64,000 nt of DNA, from contig NZ_SODP01000001.1 in assembly GCF_004365355.1 (NCBI RefSeq), positions 2,735,473 to 2,799,472 of the forward strand, read 5' to 3'. This document shows, in pieces, positions 51,828-59,978 of the stretch (positions within the stretch are counted from its first letter, which is position 1; every line of letters starts with the position of its first letter). The translations under genes and the position numbers were made by a program. The stretch is from Kribbella pratensis. GTDB lineage: Bacteria > Actinomycetota > Actinomycetes > Propionibacteriales > Kribbellaceae. The notes under the pieces are model-generated. The model did not search any database and was not told the origin of the DNA. It worked only from the letters and a program-made list of their open reading frames with translations.

Positions 51828-54800
51828 TTAGCGGAAGTCTCGGGATTTGGTTCGGGCGGCTAGGGGGAGGCGTTCTAGGTGTTCGGCGGAGAGGTTGGTT
51901 ACTTCGCCGGCCCGTTCTATGCGGCCTCGGATGATGAGGGCGGCGGCGTTGCGGGCTACGGCGGCGTGGTGGTGCCAGCAGCCTACGGTGATGACGATGT
52001 TGGCCATGCCGGTCTCGTCCTCGAGGTTCATGAAGGTAACGCCGGAGGCGGTGGCTGGGCGTTGGCGGTGGGTGACGACGCCGGCTACCCGGACGCGGGC
52101 GCCGTCGGGGGCTTCGCGGAGTTGGGCGGCGGACAGGATCCCTTCGGCGCGGAGTCTTTCGCGGACGCGCTCCATCGGGTGGCTGGTGGTGGTGATCGAG
52201 GTGGACCACAGGTCGGCCATGTCGGCCTCGATGTCGCTCATCCCGGGCAGCGTCGGCGGCGGGCCGGCGGCGGTGATGCCGGCCAGCTGACCGGGGCGCT
52301 CCTCGGCTGCGCGGCCCGCTTCCCACAACGCCTGCCGCCGGTCGAGTCCGAAACAGTCGAACGCCCCGGCTGTCGCGAGCGCCTCGACCTGGGCCGCAGT
52401 GATCCCGGTCCGCCGGACCAGGTCGGCCATCTCGGTGAACGGCCCACCCCGCTCCCGCTCCTCGACGATCAGCTTCGCGCCCTTCTCCCCCACCGTGCGT
52501 ACTTCGGACAACCCCAGCCGGACCGCGAACACACCGTCCCGGCGATGCACGGTGTTGTCGAACGGCGCCTGCGGATCGAACGGACCCACCAACGGCTGCG
52601 GGTCCGCCAGACAGTCCGGCGACCCGGTCGGACCGGTGCGCTCCTGCCCGTCGACGAGAAACTCGAGCCCCGCGTCGACACCCGAGAGATGCAGGTGCGG
52701 ACGGCGTACTTCGACACCGTGACGGCGGGCGTCGGCCACCAGGGACTGTGGTGAGTAGAACCCCATCGGCTGGGCCCTTAGCAGCGCAGCCAGGAACGCT
52801 GCCGGGTAGTGCAGCCGCAGCCACGTGCTGGAGTAGACGAGCAGCGCGAAGCTGATCGAGTGCGATTCGGCGAACCCGAAGTTCGCGAACGCCTCGATCT
52901 TCTCGTAGATCTCGTCGGCCAGGTCGCCGGTGATCCCGTTGCCCGCCATCCCGGCGTACAGCTTGTCCTTCAGGGACGAGATCTTCTCGATGCCGCGTTT
53001 GGACCCCATCGCCCGGCGGAGCAGGTCGGCCTCGTCACCGTCGATCTCGCCGACCGCCATCGCCATCTGCATCAGCTGCTCCTGGAACAGCGGCACACCC
53101 ATGGTCCGCTCCAGCACCGGTCGCAGCTTCGGGTGCAGGTAGGTGATCGGCTCCTCGCCGGTCCGCCGGCGGATGTACGGATGGACGGCGCCGCCCTGGA
53201 TCGGGCCGGGGCGGATCAACGCGATCTCGGTGACCAGGTCGTAGAACCGTCGCGGTTTCAGCCGCGGCAGCGTCGCCATCTGTGCGCGGGACTCCACTTG
53301 GAACACCCCGACCGAATCCGCCCGGCAGAGCTGGTCATAGACGCCGGCCTCCTCCCGCGGGATCGTGTGCAGCTCCCACGACTCGCCGATCTGCTCGCGG
53401 ACCATGTCGAGGCAGTACTGCAGCGCGGCCAGCATGCCGAGCCCGAGCAGGTCGAACTTCACCAGCCCCATCCACGCGCAGTCGTCCTTGTCCCACTGCA
53501 GGACGGTCCGTTTCTCCATCCGCGCGTGCTCGATCGGCACCACCTCGCCGACCGGGCGCTCGGTCAGCACCATCCCGCCGGAGTGGATCCCGAGATGCCG
53601 CGGGAACTTCAGCAGCTCGGTCGCCATCGACACCACCTGCGGCGGGATGTCGTGCTCGGTCGAGGTGATCTCCGGACTCCAGCCGTCCACCTGTTTCGAC
53701 CAGGCGTCCTGCTGACCGACGGAGTACCCCAGCGCCTTCGCCATGTCGCGGACGGCGGACTTCGGGCGGTAGGAGATCACGTTCGCCACCTGGGCGGCGT
53801 TGTGCCGGCCGTACTTCTCGTAGACGTGCTGGATCACCTCCTCCCGCCGGCCGGAGTCGAAGTCGACGTCGATGTCCGGCTCCTCGGCCCGGGTGGTGGC
53901 CAGGAACCGCTCGAACGGCAGGTTGTAGAGGATGCTGTCCACCGCGGTGATGCCGAGCGCGTAGCAGACCGCCGAGTTCGCCGCCGAGCCGCGGCCCTGG
54001 CAGAGGATCCCGTTGTCGTGCGCGAACCGGACGATGTCCTCGACGATCAGGAAGTACCCCGGGAAGCCCTTCTCCTCGATGACGTCGAGCTCCCGCTCCA
54101 GCCGCTCGTAGGCATCCGGCCGCTGCTCACGGGTCCCGTACCGCTTCGCGGCGCCGGCGAACGTCAGCTCCCGCAGCCACGACATCGGGGTATGACCATC
54201 AGGTACGTCGCGCAGCGGCAGCTTCGGCTTCGCCCGCGCGAGGTCGAACGCGAGCTGGTCGGCCAGCGTCACCGAGCGCGCCACGGCCCCGTCGTACCGC
54301 CGGAAGCGGGCCGCCATCTCCGCCCCCGAACGCAGGAACGCCATCCCGCTCGGTGGCAGCCAGCCGTCCATCGAATCCAGGTCGCGCCTGGCCCGCACGG
54401 CGGCCAGCGCGGCCGCCAGCTTGTGCTTCGCCGGGGTCGCGTAGTGAACGTTGTTTGTGGCAACTACCGGAAGACCCCGGTCGGCGGCCAGGTCGGCCAG
54501 GATCCGGTTCCGCAGGGTGTCGGCAGGCAGGTGGTGGTCGATCAACTCGACCACCACGCGGTCCTTGCCGAACAGAGCGGTCAGCCGATCCAGCTCACGG
54601 CCCGCGGCCGCCGGACCGTCGGCGTGTCCACCGAGCTCCAGCGCCTGCCGGACCAGGCCTTTGCGGCAGCCGGTGAGGATCAGCCAATGCTTGCGGCCAA
54701 CAGCAGCCAGCTCTTCCAGCACATAGACCGGCTTCCCTTTCTCCCCTCCGGCCAGTTGCGCCTTGGTGATCGCGCCGGCCAGTGTGTGATAGCCGTCCTG

Positions 54801-55253
54801 CCCCTCCGCCAGCACCAGCAGGTGACTGCCCTCGGGGTCGGCCACGCCGTTCTGCGGGCCGGTCAGCCCGAGCGACAGCTCGGCACCGAAAACAGTCGGC
54901 ATCGAGTACGCCGCTGCGGCCTCGGCGAACCGCGCCGCGCCGTAGAACCCGTCGTGGTCGGTCAGCGCCAGCGCATGCAGCCCCTGGCGGACCGCGGCCT
55001 CGACCAGATCCTCCGGTTGGGAGGCGCCGTCCAGGAAGGAGAAGTTCGAATGGGCGTGGAGCTCGGCATACGGCACGGCGTGCTCTGGGCGGTGGACGGC
55101 GTCGGCGACATACGGCCCGCGATGCTGCGACCATGCCGGACTGTCACCGCCGTCGCCCGTCACCGGCCGACCGCCGTGGCTGCCCGGGCGGGAGCGGTCC
55201 GACAGCTTGCGCTCCAGCTCCGACCACTTTATCGGCGGATTGTTGTAGCCCAT
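51828..55253 (-). CDS. dnaE2: Error-prone DNA polymerase DnaE2
   Basis: 1141 aa. N-terminal PHP domain (Y-A-E-L-H-A-H-S-N-F-S-F-L-D-G-A-S), polymerase palm with P-D-I-D-V-D-F-D-S-G, the alpha-subunit fingers, and a C-terminal OB-fold (V-R-V-A-G-V-V-T-H-R-Q-R-P). This is the SOS mutagenesis polymerase of actinobacteria, which normally works with ImuA'/ImuB; neither lies next to it here. ATG 55253 fits GGGAGG better than GTG 55262. A LexA box sits about 30 bp upstream. Confidence 0.93.
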   Translation of the reverse strand: MGYNNPPIKWSELERKLSDRSRPGSHGGRPVTGDGGDSPAWSQHRGPYVADAVHRPEHAVPYAELHAHSNFSFLDGASQPEDLVEAAVRQGLHALALTDHDGFYGAARFAEAAAAYSMPTVFGAELSLGLTGPQNGVADPEGSHLLVLAEGQDGYHTLAGAITKAQLAGGEKGKPVYVLEELAAVGRKHWLILTGCRKGLVRQALELGGHADGPAAAGRELDRLTALFGKDRVVVELIDHHLPADTLRNRILADLAADRGLPVVATNNVHYATPAKHKLAAALAAVRARRDLDSMDGWLPPSGMAFLRSGAEMAARFRRYDGAVARSVTLADQLAFDLARAKPKLPLRDVPDGHTPMSWLRELTFAGAAKRYGTREQRPDAYERLERELDVIEEKGFPGYFLIVEDIVRFAHDNGILCQGRGSAANSAVCYALGITAVDSILYNLPFERFLATTRAEEPDIDVDFDSGRREEVIQHVYEKYGRHNAAQVANVISYRPKSAVRDMAKALGYSVGQQDAWSKQVDGWSPEITSTEHDIPPQVVSMATELLKFPRHLGIHSGGMVLTERPVGEVVPIEHARMEKRTVLQWDKDDCAWMGLVKFDLLGLGMLAALQYCLDMVREQIGESWELHTIPREEAGVYDQLCRADSVGVFQVESRAQMATLPRLKPRRFYDLVTEIALIRPGPIQGGAVHPYIRRRTGEEPITYLHPKLRPVLERTMGVPLFQEQLMQMAMAVGEIDGDEADLLRRAMGSKRGIEKISSLKDKLYAGMAGNGITGDLADEIYEKIEAFANFGFAESHSISFALLVYSSTWLRLHYPAAFLAALLRAQPMGFYSPQSLVADARRHGVEVRRPHLHLSGVDAGLEFLVDGQERTGPTGSPDCLADPQPLVGPFDPQAPFDNTVHRRDGVFAVRLGLSEVRTVGEKGAKLIVEERERGGPFTEMADLVRRTGITAAQVEALATAGAFDCFGLDRRQALWEAGRAAEERPGQLAGITAAGPPPTLPGMSDIEADMADLWSTSITTTSHPMERVRERLRAEGILSAAQLREAPDGARVRVAGVVTHRQRPATASGVTFMNLEDETGMANIVITVGCWHHHAAVARNAAALIIRGRIERAGEVTNLSAEHLERLPLAARTKSRDFR

Positions 55254-55259
55254 CGCACT

Positions 55260-55297
55260 CACCTCCCGTCGGAATCAAGACTAGAACATATGTTCGA
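55260..55297. repeat. 38-bp direct repeat, copy 1 (dnaE2 SOS promoter and SD)
   Basis: 37 of 38 bases match 56481-56518 in the same orientation. It contains the dnaE2 Shine-Dalgarno (minus strand) and the SOS box. Confidence 0.85.
55282..55297. promoter_or_regulatory. LexA (SOS) box of dnaE2
   Basis: TAGAACATATGTTCGA: GAAC-N4-GTTC core as in the actinobacterial SOS consensus TCGAAC-N4-GTTCGA. Confidence 0.85.
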
Positions 55298-55305
55298 CAG
55301 CGCGC

Positions 55306-55343
55306 AAAATGAGTGGCAGCCGCGACCAGCGGGTTGGTACCTT
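55306..55343 (+). promoter_or_regulatory. WhiB7-like promoter of the leader peptide-GNAT-infA2 cassette
   Basis: AAAAT (55306-55310), three bases, TGGCAG (55314-55319) as a poor -35, 18-nt spacer, TACCTT (55338-55343) as TANNNT -10. An AT-rich block three bases upstream of the -35 is the feature of WhiB7/WblC-dependent promoters; the -35 itself does not begin TTG, so the assignment is tentative. Confidence 0.4.
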
Positions 55344-55382
55344 GCCGTGGTCCGTGACACCACACCAGGAGGTGATGCCCCC

Positions 55383-55439
55383 ATGAACGCTGCAGAGCAA
55401 TGGGTGCTCCCCCTGTCGTGGTCACGGGCGGGCGACTGA
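55383..55439 (+). CDS. 18-residue leader peptide
   Basis: MNAAEQWVLPLSWSRAGD, preceded by GGAGGTGAT, a near-perfect Shine-Dalgarno with a short spacer. It ends 50 bp before the acetyltransferase, just upstream of a foldable leader. Strong ribosome site, tiny size and position argue for a regulatory uORF whose translation controls the next gene. Confidence 0.65.
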   Translation: MNAAEQWVLPLSWSRAGD

Positions 55440-55442
55440 CGT

Positions 55443-55489
55443 AGGTGTCAGCCGGGAGCGCCACGACAGGCTCCCGAAGGGAAACACCT
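55443..55489 (+). promoter_or_regulatory. Structured leader before the GNAT gene
   Basis: Outer stem AGGTGT (55443-55448)/ACACCT (55484-55489) encloses a 7-bp perfect inner hairpin CGGGAGC (55453-55459)/GCTCCCG (55470-55476). The GNAT Shine-Dalgarno (GAAGGGA) lies in the junction and the ATG follows the outer stem directly, so folding would restrict initiation. No known riboswitch class recognised. Confidence 0.55.
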
Positions 55490-56242
55490 ATGAACACTTT
55501 GACGCTCTCGCGTGTCGCGGAGAATCAATGGCACGCGATCGAGAACGATCTGGTCGTCGGCCGCGGGCATGCCTCGCGGCGGCTCGACGGCAGGACGTTC
55601 CTGAGTATCGACACCTGGAGTGACGCGGTCTTCGACCGGCTCGCCGCCGCAATGCTGGCCGATCAGCCGGCACCGCGGTACACCGTGGTCGACGAGACCG
55701 ATCGCGACCTCACCGCCAACTGGGAACGCGCAGGATTCACCCGCGAGCGTCGCGAGTCGGAGTTCGTCGTACCCACTGAACTCGCGCCGGTGGACCCGCC
55801 GTCCGGAGTGGTCATCACGACCGCGGCCGAGGCTCCGCTGCGTGAGCTCGACCGCGCGATCCGCGCGGAGGTCGAGGCGACCGTCGGCTGGCAGACGATG
55901 CCTGCGGAGGTGCTGCCGTGGCAGGGCGGCACGAGACCACTCGACCCGTCGAAGTACACGGTCGCGGTGCGGGACGGACGGTACGTCGGACTGGTCCGCG
56001 TGGCGACGAGGACCCGGCGGCCGCGGATCGGGCTGGTCGCCGTACTGACCGCCGAGCGGCGGCACGGCATCGCTCGCGCCCTGCTGACTCACACTCTCAG
56101 CGGGTTGCATCAGGCCGGCTTCGAAGCAGCCACAGCGGAGGTCGACGAGACCAACACGGCCGCGCTGGCGCTGTTCGAAGGGCTCGGCGCCCAACGCACA
56201 GGCGGCAGTCTGGAACTCATCAGCCGGCCGGGAAGGGTCTGA
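55490..56242 (+). CDS. GNAT family N-acetyltransferase (tandem GNAT type)
   Basis: 250 aa. The C-terminal half carries the acetyl-CoA motif [12 protein letters not shown] and [14 protein letters not shown] of GNAT enzymes; the N-terminal half looks like a degenerate second GNAT module, as in mycothiol synthase-like proteins. Substrate unknown; context (leader peptide, IF-1) suggests a drug or a translation factor. Two bases separate its stop from infA2, so the pair is co-translated. Confidence 0.78.
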   Translation: MNTLTLSRVAENQWHAIENDLVVGRGHASRRLDGRTFLSIDTWSDAVFDRLAAAMLADQPAPRYTVVDETDRDLTANWERAGFTRERRESEFVVPTELAPVDPPSGVVITTAAEAPLRELDRAIRAEVEATVGWQTMPAEVLPWQGGTRPLDPSKYTVAVRDGRYVGLVRVATRTRRPRIGLVAVLTAERRHGIARALLTHTLSGLHQAGFEAATAEVDETNTAALALFEGLGAQRTGGSLELISRPGRV

Positions 56243-56244
56243 TC

Positions 56245-56469
56245 ATGCCTAGAACAGCAGGCGGCATCGAGATGGAGGGCACCGTCGTCGAGTGCCTCCG
56301 CAACGCCAACTTCCGGGTCGAACTCACCAACGGCCACAAGGTCCTGGCGCACATCAGCGGCAAGATCCGCAAGAACTACATCAAGATCCTCCCGGAGGAC
56401 CGCGTTCTGGTAGAACTCAGTCCCTACGACCTGAACCGGGGCCGCATCATCTTCCGCTACCGAACCTGA
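56245..56469 (+). CDS. infA: Translation initiation factor IF-1 (second copy)
   Basis: 74 aa S1/OB-fold with the IF-1 signature [32 protein letters not shown], then [13 protein letters not shown]. The housekeeping infA of actinobacteria sits in the rpmJ-rpsM ribosomal cluster, so a copy beside an acetyltransferase is probably a paralogue. GGAAGGG Shine-Dalgarno overlaps the GNAT end. Confidence 0.9.
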   Translation: MPRTAGGIEMEGTVVECLRNANFRVELTNGHKVLAHISGKIRKNYIKILPEDRVLVELSPYDLNRGRIIFRYRT

Positions 56470-56480
56470 TCCATCTCACA

Positions 56481-56518
56481 CACCTCCCGTCGGGATCAAG
56501 ACTAGAACATATGTTCGA
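56481..56518. repeat. 38-bp direct repeat, copy 2
   Basis: Matches 55260-55297 with one mismatch (A/G). On the minus strand the copied Shine-Dalgarno is followed by a start codon that hits a stop after five codons, i.e. a decapitated dnaE2-type start. Confidence 0.85.
56503..56518. promoter_or_regulatory. LexA (SOS) box of the 111-aa gene
   Basis: TAGAACATATGTTCGA, identical to the dnaE2 box, placed over the -35/spacer region of the next gene. Confidence 0.75.
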
Positions 56519-56526
56519 TCAAGCGG

Positions 56527-56532
56527 TAATCT
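56527..56532 (+). promoter_or_regulatory. -10 box of a leaderless gene
   Basis: TAATCT ends 6 nt before ATG 56539, the geometry of leaderless actinobacterial transcripts; no Shine-Dalgarno is present. Confidence 0.55.
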
Positions 56533-56538
56533 GAAAAC

Positions 56539-56874
56539 ATGCTTGGTCGGTTCACGGTTCGCCCGTCCGACGACGGATCCAACGGGTTCGGCGTCTGGGA
56601 CGGGGCGGTCAACGGGTGGCGTGCGACAGGTCTCGACGACGAGGGGAAGGCGCGGGAGTTGGCCTCCGATCTCGACGTGCAGTACGACGCTCACGGGCCA
56701 CGCCCGGCGGACGCCGTGCGGCACGTCGAGCCGGCTCAGAAGGTTCAGCGGGCGACCTGGTCGACCGGTGAGCTCGACGTCTGGATACGGGACAACGGCG
56801 AGTGGCTGGGCCGGGTCCGGGACAAGAACGGCGACATCGCCTGGGTCCCGGGCACCGACCTCAGGCCGCTCTAG
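56539..56874 (+). CDS. Small SOS-linked protein of unknown function
   Basis: 111 aa, two similar halves rich in Trp/Gly turns (F-G-V-W-D-G-A-V-N-G-W-R near residue 17 and L-D-V-W-I-R-D-N-G-E-W-L-G-R-V-R near 78), suggesting a duplicated small beta fold. No signal peptide or membrane segment. I do not recognise a named family. The SOS box and leaderless -10 directly upstream imply DNA-damage induction. Confidence 0.7.
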   Translation: MLGRFTVRPSDDGSNGFGVWDGAVNGWRATGLDDEGKARELASDLDVQYDAHGPRPADAVRHVEPAQKVQRATWSTGELDVWIRDNGEWLGRVRDKNGDIAWVPGTDLRPL

Positions 56875-57824
56875 GCGCGGGTGAGGAGGAGCCAGGTCAG
56901 GTAGGCCGCGTAGGCGGTGACGAAGAGGGCTCCTTCGAGGCGGGTCATGCGGCGGCCTGAGAGGAAGACGGGGACGCAGGCGACGGCTGCGGCGGCCATC
57001 AGGATCAGGTCGCTCTCCAGGACCTCGGACGGGACTTCGACGGCGCCCGGGGCGACCAGCACCGTGATCCCGAGGATGATCGCGATGTTGTAGACGCTCG
57101 AGCCGAGCAGGTTGCCGAGCGCGATGTCGCGGTCGCCGCGGACGGTCGACAGGATCGTGGTCACCAGTTCGGGCGCGGACGTGCCGATCGCGATGATCGT
57201 CAGCCCGATGACCGCGTCGCTCACCCCGAGCGAGATCGCGACGTCGACCGCCCCGTCGACCAGGAGCGTCGCGCCGACGACGATCACCGCGAGCCCGGCG
57301 ATCAGGCACAGCACATCGACCCAGGTCCGGGCGGGCTTGGCGTACGACGCGTCGTACTTCGCCTTCACCGGCGCGGACTCGCGGCGTCCGGACCGCAGTA
57401 CGCCGTACGTGTAGCCGGCCCCGAACAGCACCAGCACGATGCCGTCGACCGTACCGAGTGACCCGTCGAGCGCGATCAGCACGAGCAACAGCGAAGCCCC
57501 CGTCATCAGCGGCAGCTCGAACCGCAGCGTCCGGGTGTCGAAGGTGACTGGGCTGATCAGCGCGCTCAGGCCGAGGATCAGCAGCAGGTTGACCAGGTTC
57601 GTGCCGACGATGTTGCCGACCGCCAGCCCGGCGTTGCCCTGCCGGGCCGCGTCGACGCCGATCGCCAGCTCCGGCATGCTCGTGCCCAGCGACACCACCG
57701 TGACCCCGACCACGATCGGCGTCAGGCCGAGCCGCACGGCCAGCCCCGACCCGCCGCGCACGACCAGCTCGGCGCCGCCCAGCAGCCCGACCAGACCGAC
57801 GACGATCAGCAGGGCGCTGGGCAC
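56871..57824 (-). CDS. Calcium/sodium antiporter (CaCA family, YrbG-like)
   Basis: 317 aa, about ten membrane spans with the two alpha repeats: G-T-S-M-P-E-L ... G-N-I-V-G-T-N-L-V-N near residue 48 and G-T-S-A-P-E-L ... G-N-L-L-G-S-S-V-Y-N near residue 215. Exchanges Ca2+ (or another cation) for Na+/H+ across the plasma membrane. Six bp downstream of the penicillin-binding protein gene, so probably in its operon. Confidence 0.88.
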   Translation of the reverse strand: MPSALLIVVGLVGLLGGAELVVRGGSGLAVRLGLTPIVVGVTVVSLGTSMPELAIGVDAARQGNAGLAVGNIVGTNLVNLLLILGLSALISPVTFDTRTLRFELPLMTGASLLLVLIALDGSLGTVDGIVLVLFGAGYTYGVLRSGRRESAPVKAKYDASYAKPARTWVDVLCLIAGLAVIVVGATLLVDGAVDVAISLGVSDAVIGLTIIAIGTSAPELVTTILSTVRGDRDIALGNLLGSSVYNIAIILGITVLVAPGAVEVPSEVLESDLILMAAAAVACVPVFLSGRRMTRLEGALFVTAYAAYLTWLLLTRA

Positions 57825-57830
57825 GTGAGC

Positions 57831-59957
57831 TCAGCGGGGAGCGGTGTTGGGCTTGGGCGTCGGTTTCTGCTTCCCGGAGTCGGCAGGCGTGGGGTTCGGG
57901 TTGCCGATCATCTTTCTCGGCGGGTTCACGAAACGCTCGACCGGCAGGCCGCGGAGAGCGCCCTGCATGGCGCTCTCCCAGAGCGGGCCGGCAGTGCCGG
58001 AGCCGGTCGGGTCGGCGATGTCCACGCCGTTCAGCGTGTGGCGGAACATCAGGTTGGTGTACGGCAGCGTGGCGTCCGCGACGACCGCGGCGGCGGCGAG
58101 GTTCGGGGTGTAGCCGGCGAACCAGACCGCCAGGTTCTGCTGGATGGTGCCGGTCTTGCCGGCCATGTCGCGAGTGCCGAAGCGCAGGTGGCCGCCGGTG
58201 CCGCCAGGCATCATCACCTGGCTGAGCACCCGGTTGACCCCGTCCGCGACCGCACGCGGCAGCGCTTGCCTGCAGTCCAAGCCGGGCCCGGGGATCAGCT
58301 TGTGGGACTTGTCCCGGACCGACGTGACGGCCAGCGGCTTGCAGTACTTCCCGCGCGCCGCGAACGTTGCGTACGCGTTCGACAGCATCAACGGCGTCAC
58401 GTACCCGACGCCGAGCGTCATCGACGCGACCTGGTCGAGCGGCTCGCCGGTCTGGCCGTTGTACATCCCGAGCTTGGCCGCGATCTTCGCGATCGCGCAC
58501 AGCCCGGTCCGCTGCGACAACTGCAGGAAGTACGTGTTGGTCGAGAACCGCGCCGCCTCGACCATGGTCAGGTCACCGCTGTGCGTCGAGTTCTTCGGCT
58601 GGTACGTCGGATCGCGGGTGGTCCCCGTGCAGGTCCGGAACTTCGTGTTCCGCAGGTCGATCTGCTCCGGCGAGTTGATCCGGTAGTCCATCGGGAAGCC
58701 CTTCGACAGGGCCGCCGCGATCGTGAACGCCTTCATCGTCGAGCCGTTCTGGAACCCGCCGAACCCGCCGTACGACTTCTCGACGTTGTAGTTGTAGTTC
58801 GTGTGGTTGCGCCCGTTGCCGTACGGCTTGCTCTGCACCATCGCCTTGACCAGCCCGGTGCCCGGCTCGACCACCGTGATCGCGGCGACCGCGGTGTCGG
58901 TGCGCTTGCTGTGTTTGTCGATCGACGCCTGCGCGGCCGCCTGGATCCGCGGGTCGATCGAGGTCCGGATCTGCAGGCCGCCGGTCTTCAGGTAGTGGTC
59001 GCGGTCCTTCACGGTCGCCCCGAGCTCGGGGTTCGTCAGCAGCTGTGAGACCACGTAGTCGCAGTAGAACGGGTACCGCGAATTGGCGCAGCCGTTCGGT
59101 ACCGGCTCGACCCTGGCCAGGTCGATCACCGGCGCCCGCAGCGCACGGTTGGCCTGACTGACCGTGATCACGCCGAGCTCGAGCATCCGCTTGATCACCA
59201 CGTCGCGGCGCGCCTTGGAGCGAGTCAGGTCGTTCGTCGGGTCGTACCCGGTCGGGTTCTTCACCAGCCCGGCCAGCAGCGCCGCCTGCGGGAGCGTGAG
59301 CTTATCGGCCGTGGTCCGGAAATAGTGTTGTGAGGCCGCCTGGACGCCGTACGCGCCGTCGCCGAAGTTCGCCAGGTTCAGGTACCGCTCGAGGATCTCG
59401 TCCTTGGACAACTGGTCCTCGACCGCGATCGCGTACCGCAGCTCGGTCAGTTTGCGCTCGTACGTGACCGCTGTCGCCGCCGCCCGCTCGGCCGCGGTCC
59501 GCGCCTTCTCGACCAGGCTCATCTTCACGTACTGCTGGGTGATGCTCGACCCGCCCTGCTGCACCTCGCCCTCGGTCTGGTTGCGCAGCATCGCTCGCAG
59601 CGTGCCCTTCAGGTCGAGCGCACCGTGGTCGTAGAACCGCGAGTCCTCGATCGCGACGATCGCCTTGCGCATGATCGGGCTGACCGCACCGAGCGGGACC
59701 GGGACGCGGTTCTGCTCGTACAGCGTGGCGATCAGCGTGCCGTCCGCGGCCAGGATGCGGCTGCGGACGGCCACCGGATCGATCACGAGCTCCTTCGGCA
59801 GGTTCTGGAGCGAGGCCGCGACGTCAGCCGATCCGCGTCCGGCGAATCCGGCGAACGGCACCACGAACCCCGCCGCCAGCGCACCCGACAGCACGCTCAC
59901 GCCGATGAACGTGATCAACGACCGAGCCCAATTGCGACCGCCCCTCCCGGTACGCAT
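57831..59957 (-). CDS. Bifunctional penicillin-binding protein (class A, transglycosylase/transpeptidase)
   Basis: 708 aa. One N-terminal membrane anchor (residues 13-35), GT51 transglycosylase with E-D-S-R-F-Y-D-H-G and Q-G-G-S-S-I-T-Q-Q, then transpeptidase with S-T-M-K, S-T-N and K-T-G-T motifs, and a Pro-rich C-terminal tail. Polymerises and cross-links peptidoglycan outside the membrane. Confidence 0.92.
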   Translation of the reverse strand: MRTGRGGRNWARSLITFIGVSVLSGALAAGFVVPFAGFAGRGSADVAASLQNLPKELVIDPVAVRSRILAADGTLIATLYEQNRVPVPLGAVSPIMRKAIVAIEDSRFYDHGALDLKGTLRAMLRNQTEGEVQQGGSSITQQYVKMSLVEKARTAAERAAATAVTYERKLTELRYAIAVEDQLSKDEILERYLNLANFGDGAYGVQAASQHYFRTTADKLTLPQAALLAGLVKNPTGYDPTNDLTRSKARRDVVIKRMLELGVITVSQANRALRAPVIDLARVEPVPNGCANSRYPFYCDYVVSQLLTNPELGATVKDRDHYLKTGGLQIRTSIDPRIQAAAQASIDKHSKRTDTAVAAITVVEPGTGLVKAMVQSKPYGNGRNHTNYNYNVEKSYGGFGGFQNGSTMKAFTIAAALSKGFPMDYRINSPEQIDLRNTKFRTCTGTTRDPTYQPKNSTHSGDLTMVEAARFSTNTYFLQLSQRTGLCAIAKIAAKLGMYNGQTGEPLDQVASMTLGVGYVTPLMLSNAYATFAARGKYCKPLAVTSVRDKSHKLIPGPGLDCRQALPRAVADGVNRVLSQVMMPGGTGGHLRFGTRDMAGKTGTIQQNLAVWFAGYTPNLAAAAVVADATLPYTNLMFRHTLNGVDIADPTGSGTAGPLWESAMQGALRGLPVERFVNPPRKMIGNPNPTPADSGKQKPTPKPNTAPR

Positions 59958-59978
59958 ATCCCCAGGGTAGGCGAGTGA

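Noticed and set aside
52809..55439. 876-codon plus-strand frame opposite dnaE2
   Set aside because: Composition is shadow-like; only its last 19 codons (55383-55439), with their own Shine-Dalgarno, are credible.
55443..55489. Known riboswitch class
   Set aside because: The two-stem fold does not resemble any aptamer I know; treated as translational attenuator only.
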